A stretch of 64,000 bases of DNA from Dromiciops gliroides (GCF_019393635.1 NC_057862.1:242902941-242966940), one strand, 5' to 3'; numbered from the stretch's first letter, positions 12,093-23,049 are shown. Numbers and translations are program-made. The notes: generated by a model from the letters alone, not told the origin.

Positions 12093-12699
12093 ACCTTTTT
12101 TCCCTTACTTCCGCTAAATAGAACTACATATATGTACTACATCTGATTTTCAGAATAACTACCTCAGATGTATCAGATATGGGGGAAATGCAAGAGACAA
12201 CAGCAAAAGCTCGGAATTGTTTTATTGACTTGATAAGACTTCCTGACATCATCAATAAAACTGGTCTCTAGAAGCTAAGTAAATCTGGCTCCCCTGGCAG
12301 GCATGGTGGGAAACATGTAGCATTAATTGTCAGGCTCTACTATTAATTAACTTCATGCCTTGGGTACAACTTCTCTGGCCTCCAGTTTCCTGAGGTATAA
12401 AAGCAAGGAGTTTGAACTGGAAGAGCTCTAAGGTCCCTTTCAAAATGAAGATTCTAAATGTTGTGATCCCCTAAGTTATCATACTGAAAAAAAAGGGGGG
12501 GGTTTGAAATGTTAATCATTCCTGTCTTTTTTGAAAATAGAGAGTGGAAGTATTTTGTGAATCCCTGAGAAATAAACTATATGAACCCGGTGAGTTATAG
12601 CTGTACAGTTGTCATTTAGGAAAGGAAGGTTGCTGGTAATCTATTACTGATCAATAGTATGTATTGTGCTACTTGCACACCTGGAAAACACAATGTGAT

Positions 12700-13260
12700 T
12701 ATTCATAATTCTTTTTAAAATAAATTTTTGTTGATCTTTTGTTTCTAACCTCACCTATATTTCCTACTGAAACCTTCCTTCCACCCCTTTCTAGAGAGCC
12801 ATTCCTCAGAGTAAAGAATTTTTTTTGAAGGGGCAGAAAGTTTAGCAACACAAGTCAGCACATCAATAAAGTCAGACGTTATAGTCTGTGTTTCACACTT
12901 CAACAAAGAAGGGAGAAGTATCTTTTTTTTTCTATCTCTTCTTTGAGGACAAGATTGGTCATTATTATTTTTTGCACCCAGTTTCAATTGCTTTGTTGGT
13001 TTTTTTCTGTTTATATTGTCGAAGTCTCTGTGTACATGGTTTTCCTGGTTCTAACTTACTTCACTTCCCATTGGTTCATATAATTCTTTTCATGTCTCTC
13101 AGTATTCATCACACTCATAATTTCTTAGAGCACAATAATATTATGCTACATCATGTACCACAACTTATTTATCCATTCTCTGACTGTAGAAACTGGACAA
13201 CCACCTAGCAGTTATGTTTGGTGGGTATTCCTTTGTGTATGAACTGGCTTAAATGGCCAA
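12700..13260 (-). mobile_element. Diverged L1 3' region
   Basis: The stretch around 13118-13180 (tcttagagcacaataatatt, then taccacaacttatttatcca) matches the antisense of the marsupial L1 ORF2 C-terminus seen more clearly at 44967-45200. It is strongly eroded. Confidence 0.6.
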
Positions 13261-13631
13261 ATTCTCTGATGCTGGGATTCCGATTAAGTTGAACTTTCAT
13301 TTCCACCAGAAGGTATATGAAATAACAAGAAAAGGAAAATAACAAAGAAAGTTTAGCCACCACCATCAACAGCCAGAGCCAGAAAGACATACCTGACTCA
13401 AAATGGGAGAGAACCATAAAAAAAAGCTTAGTGATTTACAGAATTAAACTATTAGACCTGCTACCAGTGAACACAAGCATGAGCTCCTGCATGTTTTGAT
13501 CCTCTCTCTGTCCTTAAAGAAGACAGAAAAGCACCTCTTTATAGCAGGTGGCCATAGAAATCACTAGCAATCCTAAAAAATGCTTTCAAAGTATAATAAT
13601 TAAGGCTAAAATAGATCACTTTAATAAAATA

Positions 13632-13690
13632 TATATGTGTGTGTGTATACATACATACACACACATACACATACACATACACACATTCAC

Positions 13691-13751
<61 letters not shown>
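13632..13751. repeat. (GT/CA)n followed by (GA)n microsatellite
   Basis: Mixed GT and CA alternation at 13632-13690 is followed by an almost pure GA run to 13751. Confidence 0.95.
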
Positions 13752-13754
<3 letters not shown>

Positions 13755-14337
13755 GATTACATCTTTGGTGCCTCAAGCTACATGGAAAATAATTCCTTGA
13801 ACTTCTTTCTTCTAAAGAGTCCAGAATACTTTGTATACATTATCTTAGAGAAGAGATTATTTCTTTCACTTAGATACAGAAACTGAGGTGCTGAAAGGTT
13901 AAGTAACTGGTAACTGACTATAAATTTACTAAATTAAATTCCTTCAAAGTAAGGGCCATGTAGCATCTAAACTTTTTATCTTCTCTCCAGTGCCTAGCAT
14001 GATGTTCTGCTCAGAGCTGGGATTCAATATTTCCTGTACTGTACTACAAGTACAAATTTCTAAGTCTATAGATTTCCATAAATACCAAGTTCAGTTTTTT
14101 TCCCACTTGTGTTGGTTCTGTGTCCCTGATGTCTATGATTTCTCCCCCCTCCCCCTACAGAACCTAGGAAAATGCTTTGCATGTAGTAGTCACTGAAATC
14201 ATGCTGAGTGACAAGTTATCAGATGCAATAATATAAAAATTCCTCCCTTATTATATAAAAATAACGAAGGTATATTAATAATTACTGTATTCTTGATCTT
14301 TTTAAAGGACTTTAAACTATAAAAGACATACTTGAGG

Positions 14338-14510
14338 GGCAGCTAGGTGGTGCAGTGGATAAAGCACCGGCCCTGGATTCAGGAGTGCCTGAGTTCAAAT
14401 CCGACCTCAGACATTTGACACTTACCAGCTGTGTGACCCTGGGCAAGTCACTTAACCCCCATTTCCCTGCCAACCCCCCCCCAAAAAAAACCACAAACAA
14501 ACAAACAAAC
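14338..14510 (+). mobile_element. MAR1/WSINE1-type SINE with 16-bp perfect TSD
   Basis: A head-to-tail plus-strand copy with an A-rich (ACAA)n tail. Flanked by aaagacatacttgagg at 14322-14337 and 14511-14526. Confidence 0.95.
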
Positions 14511-15138
14511 AAAGACATACTTGAGGACCTTTTACTTAAACAGAGAACCATCATTGGCCACTCAGGTTATTTGAGTTTCCTCAGACTTTTTCAATGTGTC
14601 TTTCTCCCACCCTGAGGAAGTTGGGGAGAAGGATGGAGTCTAGAATAGGCTCTAGCCGTAAAAGCACTGAAGAGTAATTCCTGGCTGATACCAGCAAGGA
14701 AAGAACCATACAAAAGCCACCTTTGTGTTGGGAGGCGTAGAATCATTTCTCAAATTACCCTAAGAAATGAAAAACTCTCTTAGAACTCATTCAAGCAAAT
14801 GGACAGTACAAATATTGTATCTATATTCCTATCCTTTGCTTCAGCTAAATTATTTAGGTTAATGATGAACAGTTCTTGGTTGGAACCTTTTCTGAAAGCA
14901 AATACAGATGACCAGTGAGAATAAGGCTGCTACAGTGCCTTCCCTCATTCAAGCACCATGACTAATAGGCAGAGGTAGGAGAGAAGAGTACCAATAGTTG
15001 TTGTCTTAAAGGAGGGTAAATTCTTCATCTGGAATCCATGAACTTGTTTTTAAAAAATATTCTGATAACTGTATTTTAATGCCATTGGTTTCTTTTGTAA
15101 TCCTATTTGTTTTATTTTATGCATTTGAAAGCATTATT

Positions 15139-15306
15139 CTGGGCTTTTTTGTTTGTTTTGGTTTGTTTTTTTCGGGGCAATGAGGGTTAAGTGACTTGTC
15201 CAGGGTCACACAGCTAGTAAGTGTCAAGTGTCTGAGGCTAGATTTGAACTCAGGTCCTCCTGAATTCAGGGCCAGTGCTCTATACACTGCACCACCTAGT
15301 TGCACC
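15139..15306 (-). mobile_element. MAR1/WSINE1-type SINE with 13-bp TSD
   Basis: Flanked by tgaaagcattatt at 15126-15138 and 15307-15319. Confidence 0.94.
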
Positions 15307-15794
15307 TGAAAGCATTATTTTGAAAAGAGATCATTGGGCTTCACCAGACTTGCCAAAATGATAACCCAAAATTAAGAACTCCTTTCTTAAGATTGTTTTA
15401 AGAGATTCTTTCCTACTCCTTACTGACAAGAGGGTTCAAGAGATAGTATTGACAGTAACCAGGGAACAGGGAAAGTGACAGGAATGGATAAGTCCCACAG
15501 GAAAGAAGGTGGAAGATGAGAGAAATGGAATTGGCTGGATGACACTGGAGGCCCTCCCCATCCTTTTGCTGCCATGTATGGAAGAATCCTTGCTCTACTT
15601 TTGTCTACAAGTTGTCCTAAATGGAGTACAATAAAATGAGTTTGATGTTAAGCACAGTACTTTCCATAATTAATTTTACCTAGAGTACCTCTATTAAAGT
15701 CCTACTGTAAGGTCTGTGGACCAGCCAAGCTAATCATGGGAGACTCATCACCAGGTTGGCTTTAGGCTCACAAATTCTTGACCAGAATTATTCT

Positions 15795-15862
15795 TGAATT
15801 AATCAATAAGCATTCATTAAGGCACCTATTTTGTGCTAAGCACCTGCTAGGTTCTGGGGATA
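15795..15862 (-). mobile_element. L2 3' end fragment used as the retrocopy target
   Basis: The reading attaaggcacctattttgtg and gttctggggatacagg resembles the antisense of an L2 3' end, like the copies at 21480 and 62222. The FOXI retrocopy begins immediately to the right, so it appears to have landed in or beside this fragment. Confidence 0.55.
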
Positions 15863-15875
15863 CAGGGGCTTACAT

Positions 15876-16219
15876 TTCCTTCCTTCCTTCCTTCCTTCCT
15901 TCCTTCCTTCCTTCCTTCCTTCCTTCCTTCCTTCCTTCCTTCCTTCCTTCCTTCCTTCCTTCCTTCCTTCCTTCCTTCCTTCCTTCCTTCCTTCCTTCCT
16001 TCCTTCCTTCCTTCCTTCCTTCCTTCCTTCCTTCCTTCCTTCCTTCCTTCCTTCCTTCCTTCCTTCCTTCCTTCCTTCCTTCCTTCCTTCCTTCCTTCCT
16101 TCCTTCCTTCCTTCCTTCCTTCCTTCCTTCCTTCCTTCCTTCCTTCCTTCCTTCCTTCCTTCCTTCCTTCCTTCCTTCCTTCCTTCCTTCCTTCCTTCCT
16201 TCCTTCCTTCCTTCCTTCC
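15876..16219. repeat. (TTCC)n / (GGAA)n microsatellite, 86 perfect units
   Basis: 344 bases of uninterrupted TTCC, exactly 86 tetramers by coordinate count. It forms the 3' tail of the FOXI retrocopy (GGAA on the minus strand) and probably grew from its poly(A) tail. It yields long open frames in all TTCC phases that are not genes. An assembly may misstate the true length. Confidence 0.97.
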
Positions 16220-16412
16220 TTTTTGAAAATGCAAACCACCTCTATTTCATTTTAAAAGGAAGGAATCACCCCAGTGCCACCCCACCTCCTTCTATAGAAC
16301 TGGTGTCTGAGAACCCTGAACCTTCACTAGATGCCCAAATCAGAAAAGGTTCACGGGATAGGGAAGGAACAATGACCTCAAATACCATTTCTCTCATTCC
16401 CTCATGCTGGAA

Positions 16413-16719
16413 GTTGTTTGTCCTTCATTCCTGAAGAGGACTATGCTATTGGGGTTATGTCATGACTTGCACTGAATTGGATTTAAGTGAAGCAGGACTG
16501 TGCAAAGTCACCAACCTCACTCTCTCCTCCAGAGCCATCTGGGTCCAGTAGCAAGATATACATCGGGATGGCTGGAGATGGCCCCAGATGTTCAAAGCAA
16601 TTAGGGTTAGGTGACTTGCCCAGGGTCACACAGCTATTAAGTGTCTAAGGTTAGATTTGAACTCAGGTTCTCCCAACTTCAGGGCCAGTGCTCTATCCAC
16701 TGCACCACCTAGCTGCCTT
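16413..16719 (-). mobile_element. Composite ~300-bp SINE with 12-bp TSD
   Basis: The right 130 bases are the tRNA-like head shared with the short SINEs. The left 170 bases are an extension (for example gtcatgacttgcactgaatt, then ctctgggtcc-type sequence) also seen at 34848-35150 and partly at 45284-45445. Flanked by ctcatgctggaa at 16401-16412 and 16720-16731. It inserted into the 3' UTR part of the FOXI retrocopy or its source. Confidence 0.9.
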
Positions 16720-16854
16720 CTCATGCTGGAAAGGAGGACACTGAAGCCCACAAATAGAGCCTGCTTCACTCATAGAGCCCAAAGGATGCCATTTTCTAGG
16801 CAGTGGGAGTGGGGGGTTAGGGAGGCTTTTGGAATAATCCCTTAAGGCCAATAT

Positions 16855-17100
16855 TCACAGCAAGGTCACAAAGTAGATAGAGCACTGGGCCTAAAGATAA
16901 GATCAAATCCCACCAAAGACATCTACTAGTGGTATAGCCCTGGGAAAGTCACTTCTCTCTTTCTCAGTTTCTTCATTTATAAAATGATAAAAGGCCCTAC
17001 CCCTACAGATTGTTGTGATAACCAAGTGAGGTATATGTAAAGTTCTTAGCACAATGCCTGGCACAAAGCGAACACTGAACAAATGCTCCTTGTCTCCCTT
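16855..17100 (+). mobile_element. MIR/THER-type old SINE
   Basis: Starts with gatagagcactgggcc and contains ccctgggaaagtcactt, ending in gcacaatgcctggcacaaag. It lies in antisense orientation within the retrocopy 3' region. Confidence 0.7.
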
Positions 17101-17225
17101 TCTCTAGGCTTCTCTGAAAGCTACACTAGCCAGACAGCAAGAGTAAAGGCTTTTTGAAAGAACCAGGGCCTGATTCAAGAACAGAAAACAGTTTGGTGGG
17201 GACTGAATCTCTCTCATCCTTCACT

Positions 17226-18356
17226 CTAAACTTCTGTCCCTTCTTTGCCATAGATCAAGTTGTTGACATGGAAGTTATGAAAGCTAGTGACATGAACATT
17301 CATGGGTTGGGACTGAGCCTGGGGACCAAGTTGCACGCCATACCCCCATGGCAGAGCAAGCTGGGAAGGAGCTGAGGCCAGAGCTCACCTGCTTCCCCAG
17401 TGCTAAGTCTCCCATGGGTCCCCTTCCTGCTACTGGGAGGTGCCTGGGGAAAGACTCCACATGCATTAGCCAGGGGCCCCATGGTGGAAGCGAAGTCAGA
17501 GAAGCAAGAACTGGGCTCTTTAGCTAGCAGGGAGGGTTTAGAGTCGGGCCCAGAGCTGGGTGAGGTGAGCAGCTCTGGGGAGGTGGAGTCAGTGAGGCCT
17601 GGGTTCTCCGCTGGGCTTTGGAGGGTCCCAGAGCTACTGTCTTCAGACTTAGAGAAAGCTCCTAGTGTCCCTGTCCCATTGGGGTCCCCTCCTCTTTTCC
17701 TCTTTCTCCAGAAGTTTCCATGATGATCAAACATTTTCTCACAGTTTGGGTCTAGTAATTTCCTTTCCCTAGGTCATCTTCGTGGTGGGGCACCTTCTTG
17801 AAGCAGTCGTTGAATGAGAGGTTGTAGCGGATGGAGTTCTGCCAGCCAGCCTTGCTCTTCTTGTGGAAGGAGAAGGTGCCCTCCACATACTGATAGATCT
17901 GGCTCAGAGTCAGCTTCTTGTCCAGGGCATTCTCAATGGCCATGGCGATCAGTGCCGAGTATGAGTACGGCGGCCGCATGACCTTCAGGAGCTCCTGCTG
18001 GCTGGACAGCGAGAGCCAGGTGAGCTCCGTGGTGAAGCCGGGCGAGGTGTGCAGGAACAGCCGCTGTCCAGGGCCACCATAGCCGGCCAAGTACGAGGAC
18101 TGGCCGAGGGCCGGCCTAGGGCCGGCGGTGCATTGAGACACAGGTCGGGGTGGACCTCCGACCCGCCATAGTCAGAGAGCCCGAAGCCGGCCGAGGAGGG
18201 AGCTGAGGGGGCTCTCGATGGGCCGTGAGGGGGCTGGGGGAGGAGGCTCAGCTGGTCTCCGTAGACGGCCACGTCCAACAGCTCCTGGGTAGTGGGGACA
18301 TGCTGCTGGCCCGAGGAGCCCGGCGGGCTGGCTGATGGCTGCCCCGGAACTTTCAT
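17226..18356 (-). pseudogene. FOXI-family forkhead pseudogene (FOXI2/FOXI3-like)
   Basis: FOXI proteins are forkhead transcription factors acting in otic, placodal and ionocyte development. ATG at 18354-18356 opens a frame with TQELLDVAVYGDQ, a FOXI N-terminal motif. A frameshift near 18110-18145 moves to the frame running to 17752. That frame encodes most of the forkhead domain, [14 protein letters not shown] through [11 protein letters not shown] and [10 protein letters not shown] to GKGNY. Helix 3 is altered (RYNLSFND instead of RHNLSLND). The next codon, normally W, is TAG, because 7 bases are missing there. A shifted frame then carries the nuclear-localisation-like WRKRKR and a CFSDFAST motif resembling FOXI2. 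After a stop near 17297, a third frame gives the family C-terminus NLIYGKEGTEV with TAG at 17226-17228. The coding parts are contiguous with no intron. Family is certain; the exact paralogue is not. Confidence 0.93.
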
Positions 18357-18761
18357 GATGGTCCCATGGAACCCTGTCCTGCTTTAACTCCTGGTCACGA
18401 CCCTGGGGTGTGGGGATCACCCAGAAGATCCGGGAGCTGGCCAGAGGGGATCGACTACAGAGAGGATGGTGGCGACCTCTGTCCCCTGGCTGAGCACCCG
18501 GAGCAGTGCCGGTAGGGGCCAGGGGCTTACATTTCTAAGTCCATGACAATTAAGTCACCCCATCTTTGCTGACACTAGTAGTGTTCTAGTGAGGCTATAC
18601 GGTTATAAATCTTAGAACACCTCAATCTATGAAGAATCAAAGTTGTAGGTGACACAAAAAGAAAAGTGAGACAGTTTGGTGGCCACATGTAGGGTACACA
18701 AATCTCCAACGATAGCCCCCATGCAAGAAATAAATAAGGAATGTTATTAAGAAAACATATG

Positions 18762-18950
18762 GGGGCAGCTAAGTGGCACAATGGATAAAGCACCGGCCCT
18801 GGATTCAGGAGGACCTGAGTTCAAATCTAGCCTCAGATAATTGACATTTACTAGCTGTGTGACTCTGTGCAAGTCACTTAATGCTTATTGTTGTTTGTTT
18901 GGTTGGTTGGTTTTGTGGGGCAAACAAATAAACAACAACGACAACAACAA
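18762..18950 (+). mobile_element. MAR1/WSINE1-type SINE
   Basis: Plus-strand copy with an irregular GTTT/ACAA-rich tail to about 18950. The flanks (aaacatatg and aaactatatg) are only a weak TSD candidate. Confidence 0.88.
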
Positions 18951-19189
18951 AACTATATGATCAGAAGAGAGATGGGCCACTCATGTAGTCAGAGGAAGGG
19001 ATAAAAGATGAATAATAGTGTGTTTTACTAGAATCCATGTTATATAAAAAACCTAGAAGAAGGCCTCTGGTATAATGGATAAATTCTCTGTAGAAGTTGT
19101 ATAAGAGAATATGGCCAAGAATCATATGGGATAAAATATTGGATGGCTGTGATCTATACCAATGGAAGATATACCAATATTAATAAAAT

Positions 19190-19520
19190 AACATACCTCT
19201 GAAATAAATCAGAAGACCTGGGTTCAAATTCTTTGTTTTTTTGCAGGGCAATGAGGGTTAAGTGACTTGCCCAGGGTCACACAGCTAGTAAGTGTCAAGT
19301 GTCTGAGGCCGGATTTGAACTCAGGTCCTCCTGAATCCAGGGCCGGTGCTTTACCATTGCGCCACCTAGCTGCCCCTGGGTTCAAATTCTAACTTTAGTT
19401 TTGCTACTTGTGTAACTTTGGGCAAGTTACTTAACTTTTCTGGGCCTCAGTTTCCTCCACCATAAAATGAGAGGGTTTGACTCTAAAATGACTTTCCAGT
19501 TCTAAATCCACAAGCCTAAG
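19190..19520 (+). mobile_element. MIR/THER-type SINE split by a younger SINE
   Basis: The MIR-like sequence breaks at ctgggttcaaattct and resumes after the inserted SINE with gggcaagttacttaac and a cctcagtttcctcc stretch. Confidence 0.7.
19233..19375 (-). mobile_element. MAR1/WSINE1-type SINE with 15-bp perfect TSD
   Basis: Flanked by ctgggttcaaattct at 19218-19232 and 19376-19390, inside an older MIR. Confidence 0.95.
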
Positions 19521-20009
19521 AATGGCCAGAGCTGCAGAAGGGATAATGGAGTGAGTTATTTTCCTACCAAAGGCATTTCTTTTTTGCCCTTTCGTGTTCT
19601 TCTTGTATATCTGAGTTGACAAGGACTTGAAATATTGATAGGAAGGAAAATTCAAAGTATAGGACAGAAGATTTTCATTTCAAGATAGGAGCACACGTCT
19701 GGAAATGCTCTGTCAGAAGGAATATGCTTCACACGGCTTTGCAGAGCCAGACTCAAGAGGGGCTGGAGCTCAATTTACAGGAGTAACTTTTAAAGCATAT
19801 TATCATTCATTCATTCAACCAACAAATATTTATGAAATAGCCACTAGATGTGAAGTACAAAAAGATTCCCTGATCTTCCCTGCCTGAAGCACTTTTGCTG
19901 GTTGGTTTAGAGGGAAGGTCAAGGAATGCTAAAATCTACATAGACGTGAGGGCATTAGAAAATCAAGTGGCAGTGGGAATTGGGTGAACCACATCATCTC
20001 TATTTTGTG

Positions 20010-20690
20010 ACTCAATTCTGTAGGTAGCTCAATTCCCTTTCCATTCAGTTATGGATCTAGTCCAATTTCTGTCTTATGAGGAAACTTTATTCAATTGGGA
20101 GAATTGGGAGAAAACCTTATTGCATTGTTTGAACCTAGCCCAATGTGGCCAGGAAGCTGAATCATCTCTGCCTGCTGCTTAGAGACCCTTAGCTAAAGAT
20201 TTAAGTTTTACTGACCAGAAACCTGGTCAGAACTGAAGACTGATGCAGAGGGGTTTTTTCCACAATTATACATCTCAAGCAACCCATGTGTCTTATCTGA
20301 AAACTGTCCCTGTATTGATCAATTGATTACTGTTTCCATGTTCTTTATTTGTTTACAGACACTTGGGGGGAGAGTGGGACACCTCCTTTTCTGATTTCAA
20401 GGAATTGTACCTGTTTACTTTCCCCCTCCCAACTTGGAGTCCCTAATCTTTCCTCCATTTAGAAATCAGATTACTTCATTTTGTATCCTGATTGCTTCAA
20501 TTAGTTGGTCTTATTTGATTAATTGTTTTGAATATATAAAATCTGTCTCTGTCTGTATTTGTGATCCAGGGCTAAAGCTGAGAAGGCCTGGTCCTTGTAT
20601 GTTGAGCAATTGGCATGCTTTGCTTAATAAATCGATATGCTCAATATACCCTTTGTTTCCTCAATCATTTCATCTTTCACCCACAACAAG
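20010..20690 (+). mobile_element. LTR-like repeat
   Basis: tatataaa (20533-20540) precedes aataaa (20636-20641) by about 100 bases, and the block ends near acccacaaca. This is the TATA, R and poly(A) order of a solo LTR. The left boundary is uncertain and no TSD was found. Confidence 0.5.
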
Positions 20691-21121
20691 CATAATTAAT
20701 ATGCATTTAAATTCCTGTGGAATAAATGAATTAATGAAGAATAATAACACATGGCCTATATGATAAAAATAGTGTGGTAGATAATGCCCAAAATTAAGAC
20801 TCCCAAAGGTTAGGAATGAAAAGTCTATTTGTATTTAGGTCTAGAAACACAGTGATTACTTAGACAAAGAGGTGGAGCAGTAATATGCAATGCAAAGGGA
20901 CTAGTAGTCCAGAAAGGCCTCTCCCTTTACTCTCAGATTTGTTTGGGGCTCATCATAGATATAGATAAATCTCTGTGTGCCTCAGTTTCTGCCTCAAGGC
21001 TTATCTGGCCATTATTTTTAGTCTCCACCCCCTCCCCAAAAAAGCATTATGAATGCATACAACAACAACAGAGTCAACAACAGATCACTCAGCTTGAAGA
21101 TTGTATAATGTATACTTCTTG

Positions 21122-21257
21122 TTTTTTTGTGGGGCAATGAGGGTTAAGTGACTTGCCCAGGGTCACACAACTAGTAAGTGTCAAGTGTCTGAGGCTGGAT
21201 TTTAACTCAGGTCCTCCTGAATCCAGGGTGGGTGCTTTATCCACTTCATCATCTTAC

Positions 21258-21258
<1 letters not shown>
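21122..21258 (-). mobile_element. MAR1/WSINE1-type SINE (left of a pair)
   Basis: Minus-strand copy whose head end is degraded (ccacttcatcatcttac). It abuts a GT run and a second copy in the same orientation. Confidence 0.88.

Positions 21259-21297
<39 letters not shown>
21259..21297. repeat. (GT)n microsatellite between two SINEs
   Basis: About 18 GT units at the 3' tail position of the right-hand SINE, so it may derive from that tail. Confidence 0.9.
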
Positions 21298-21301
<4 letters not shown>

Positions 21302-21432
21302 GCAATTGGGGTTAAGTGACTTGCCCAGGGTCACACAGCTAGTAAGTGTCAAGTATCTGAGGCCAGATTTGAACTCAGGTCCTCCTGAATCCAGAACCAG
21401 TGCTCTATCCACTGCGCCACCTAGCTGCCCCA
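21298..21432 (-). mobile_element. MAR1/WSINE1-type SINE (right of a pair)
   Basis: A complete minus-strand copy ending in ccacctagctgcccc. Confidence 0.92.
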
Positions 21433-21479
21433 CACTTTGTCATCTTCATGTAGTGGAAAAAGCACTGGACACAGAACCA

Positions 21480-21995
21480 ATCAGACACTAAGCATTTATT
21501 AAGCACCTACTACGTACTGGGCCCTGTGCTAAGTGCTGGGGATACAAAGGCCCTGCTCTCAAGGAGGCCGCTTATCTAATGGGGGAGATGACATGCAAAC
21601 AAAGGTATAAACAAGTTATCTACAGAAATAAATAAGAAATAATCTACAGAGGGGAGGCTTCCTGTAGAAGGTGGGGTTTTAGTTGGGACTTGAAGGAAGC
21701 CAGAAAGCCAGGAGGCAGAGATGAGGAGGGAGAGATTTTCAGATATGAAGGACAGCCAGAGAAAATGTGCAGAGCTGAGAGATGGAGTGTTTTGTTCTGG
21801 GAAGAGGAAGGAGGCCAGTATCACTGGATCAAAGAGTATGGGGGTGGGAGGGTGGGGTCAATTAAAAAAAAGAAAAAACCCAAGATAGGTGGAAGGGAGG
21901 TGAGGGAATGAAGAGCTCTGAACCCCAAAGATTTTATATTTGATTCTGGAGGTAACAGGGAATTATTGGAGTTTATTGAGGAGGAGAGTGGCAGG
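21480..21995 (-). mobile_element. L2 (CR1-clade) 3' fragment
   Basis: On the plus strand it reads attaagcacctactacgtac then gtgctaagtgctggggatac, the antisense of an L2 3' end. RT-antisense sequence follows (tcctgtagaaggtgg, then gggacttgaaggaagccag). It is parallel to 62222-63825. Confidence 0.75.
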
Positions 21996-22779
21996 AGTCC
22001 TGCCCTGACTACTTACATGGCTTTGGGAAAATAATTTAATTACTTGCAACCTCAGTTTCTAGATATTTAAAATAAGGGTGTTAGTGGAGATGAGCTCCAA
22101 GATTGCTTTTCCCCATTAAAAAGGTTTCTCCCATGATCCCACTCCTGAGTCCACAAATGAGCCATTCCTTTCCTTTGAGAACCTTCACTGGAGAAGGAAT
22201 GAGGTCAAGAAAGAGAGGTCAGACTCAAAGCAGGCAAAACAGGTCAAATCTGTGGCAACTGTCAGCAGCATTTGTGAGTATAGAAAGCAGAAGGTGGGAG
22301 AGAAAGGAAAAGGGGGGGATGGCTGAAACCAACAGCTAAAATGAGGTTTCAGGGAGTTTTATTTATTCCCAATATTCCCCCCTCCCTCAATTATCTGTAC
22401 CACAGACAACTGAGAATTGACACTATGTCTAAACAATATGGAAAAGCCAATTCTTTATTTCATATTAGACAGGAAAAACCACAACAGCTAGGCTTAAATA
22501 CAAGAGCGTTTGCTGATTTCACCATGACTGAAAACTCTAGATTTAAACTAAGGAAGAACTGGAAGAAATTATACTAGTAATATGGAAGAACCCAGGCTTG
22601 GGACCAGAACAACCTGAACCCCAGACTCTACCTGACCATCAGCTCCCCGAGTTTAAAGTTAAAATCACTTCACTTCAGCTTCCTCACTACATGAGTTTTG
22701 CTATTACAGTTCTCACAAAGCCAAAAGCATAGGGCTTCAGTGCTAGAAGAAAATGTAGAGTATCTTGGAAAGAGTAGTG

Positions 22780-22975
22780 GTAATGTGGTGTAACAGAATG
22801 GGTGCTGGCCTTGTGATCAGGAAGACCTGGGTTCAAATCCCACCTCAGACAGTTACAGTGTGTGGCCCAGGGCAAGTTGCCTCTGTTTCCTGTGATTCAG
22901 TTACCTCATCTGTAAAATGAGAAGGTTGGACTCATTAACATTAAAGGTTCCTCTAGGTGTAAAACTATGATCTTA
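22780..22975 (+). mobile_element. MIR/THER-type SINE
   Basis: Contains gacctgggttcaaatccca and gttacctcatctgtaaaatg with a 3' ctctaggtgtaaaact tail. Confidence 0.75.
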
Positions 22976-23049
22976 TGATCCAGATCAATCCCTTCATCAT
23001 TTTAGAGATGAGGAAAGTGAAGCCCAGAGCGATGAAGAGACTTTAAGGT

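Larger units (their letters stand above)
15879..18519 (-). mobile_element. FOXI processed retrocopy (whole insertion)
   Basis: The block is framed by a 16-bp perfect direct repeat, caggggcttacatttc, at 15863-15878 and 18520-18535. On the minus strand it runs 5' UTR-like GC-rich sequence (18519-18357), a broken FOXI coding region (18356-17226), a 3' UTR-like region (17225-16220), and an A-rich start (AAAAAGGAAGG) passing into (AAGG)n that ends exactly at the second repeat. TSD plus 3' tail is the signature of L1-mediated retrotransposition of an mRNA. A composite SINE (16413-16719) and an old MIR lie in the 3' part. The insertion is in the COX16 intron, same strand. Confidence 0.85.

Noticed and set aside
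13548..13886. 112-codon ORF rich in RERERE
   Set aside because: Translation of the (CA)n(GA)n microsatellite.
14338..14510. tRNA gene-like heads in the SINEs (B-box-like GTTCAAATCC)
   Set aside because: They are parts of dispersed SINEs with tails and TSDs, and do not fold as a complete tRNA cloverleaf.
15778..16434. 218-codon plus-strand ORF and 130-132-codon minus ORFs over the TTCC array
   Set aside because: They are pure translation of a tetranucleotide repeat; no tetramer phase contains a stop.
18172..18420. 82-codon minus ORF at the FOXI 5' end
   Set aside because: Out-of-frame shadow of the FOXI N-terminal sequence; the frame starting at 18356 carries the family motif.
21153..21491. 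Recurrent protein-like frames reading LVSVKCLRPDLNSGPPESRA in many places
   Set aside because: These are antisense translations of the MAR1/WSINE1-type SINE and recur wherever a copy lies.
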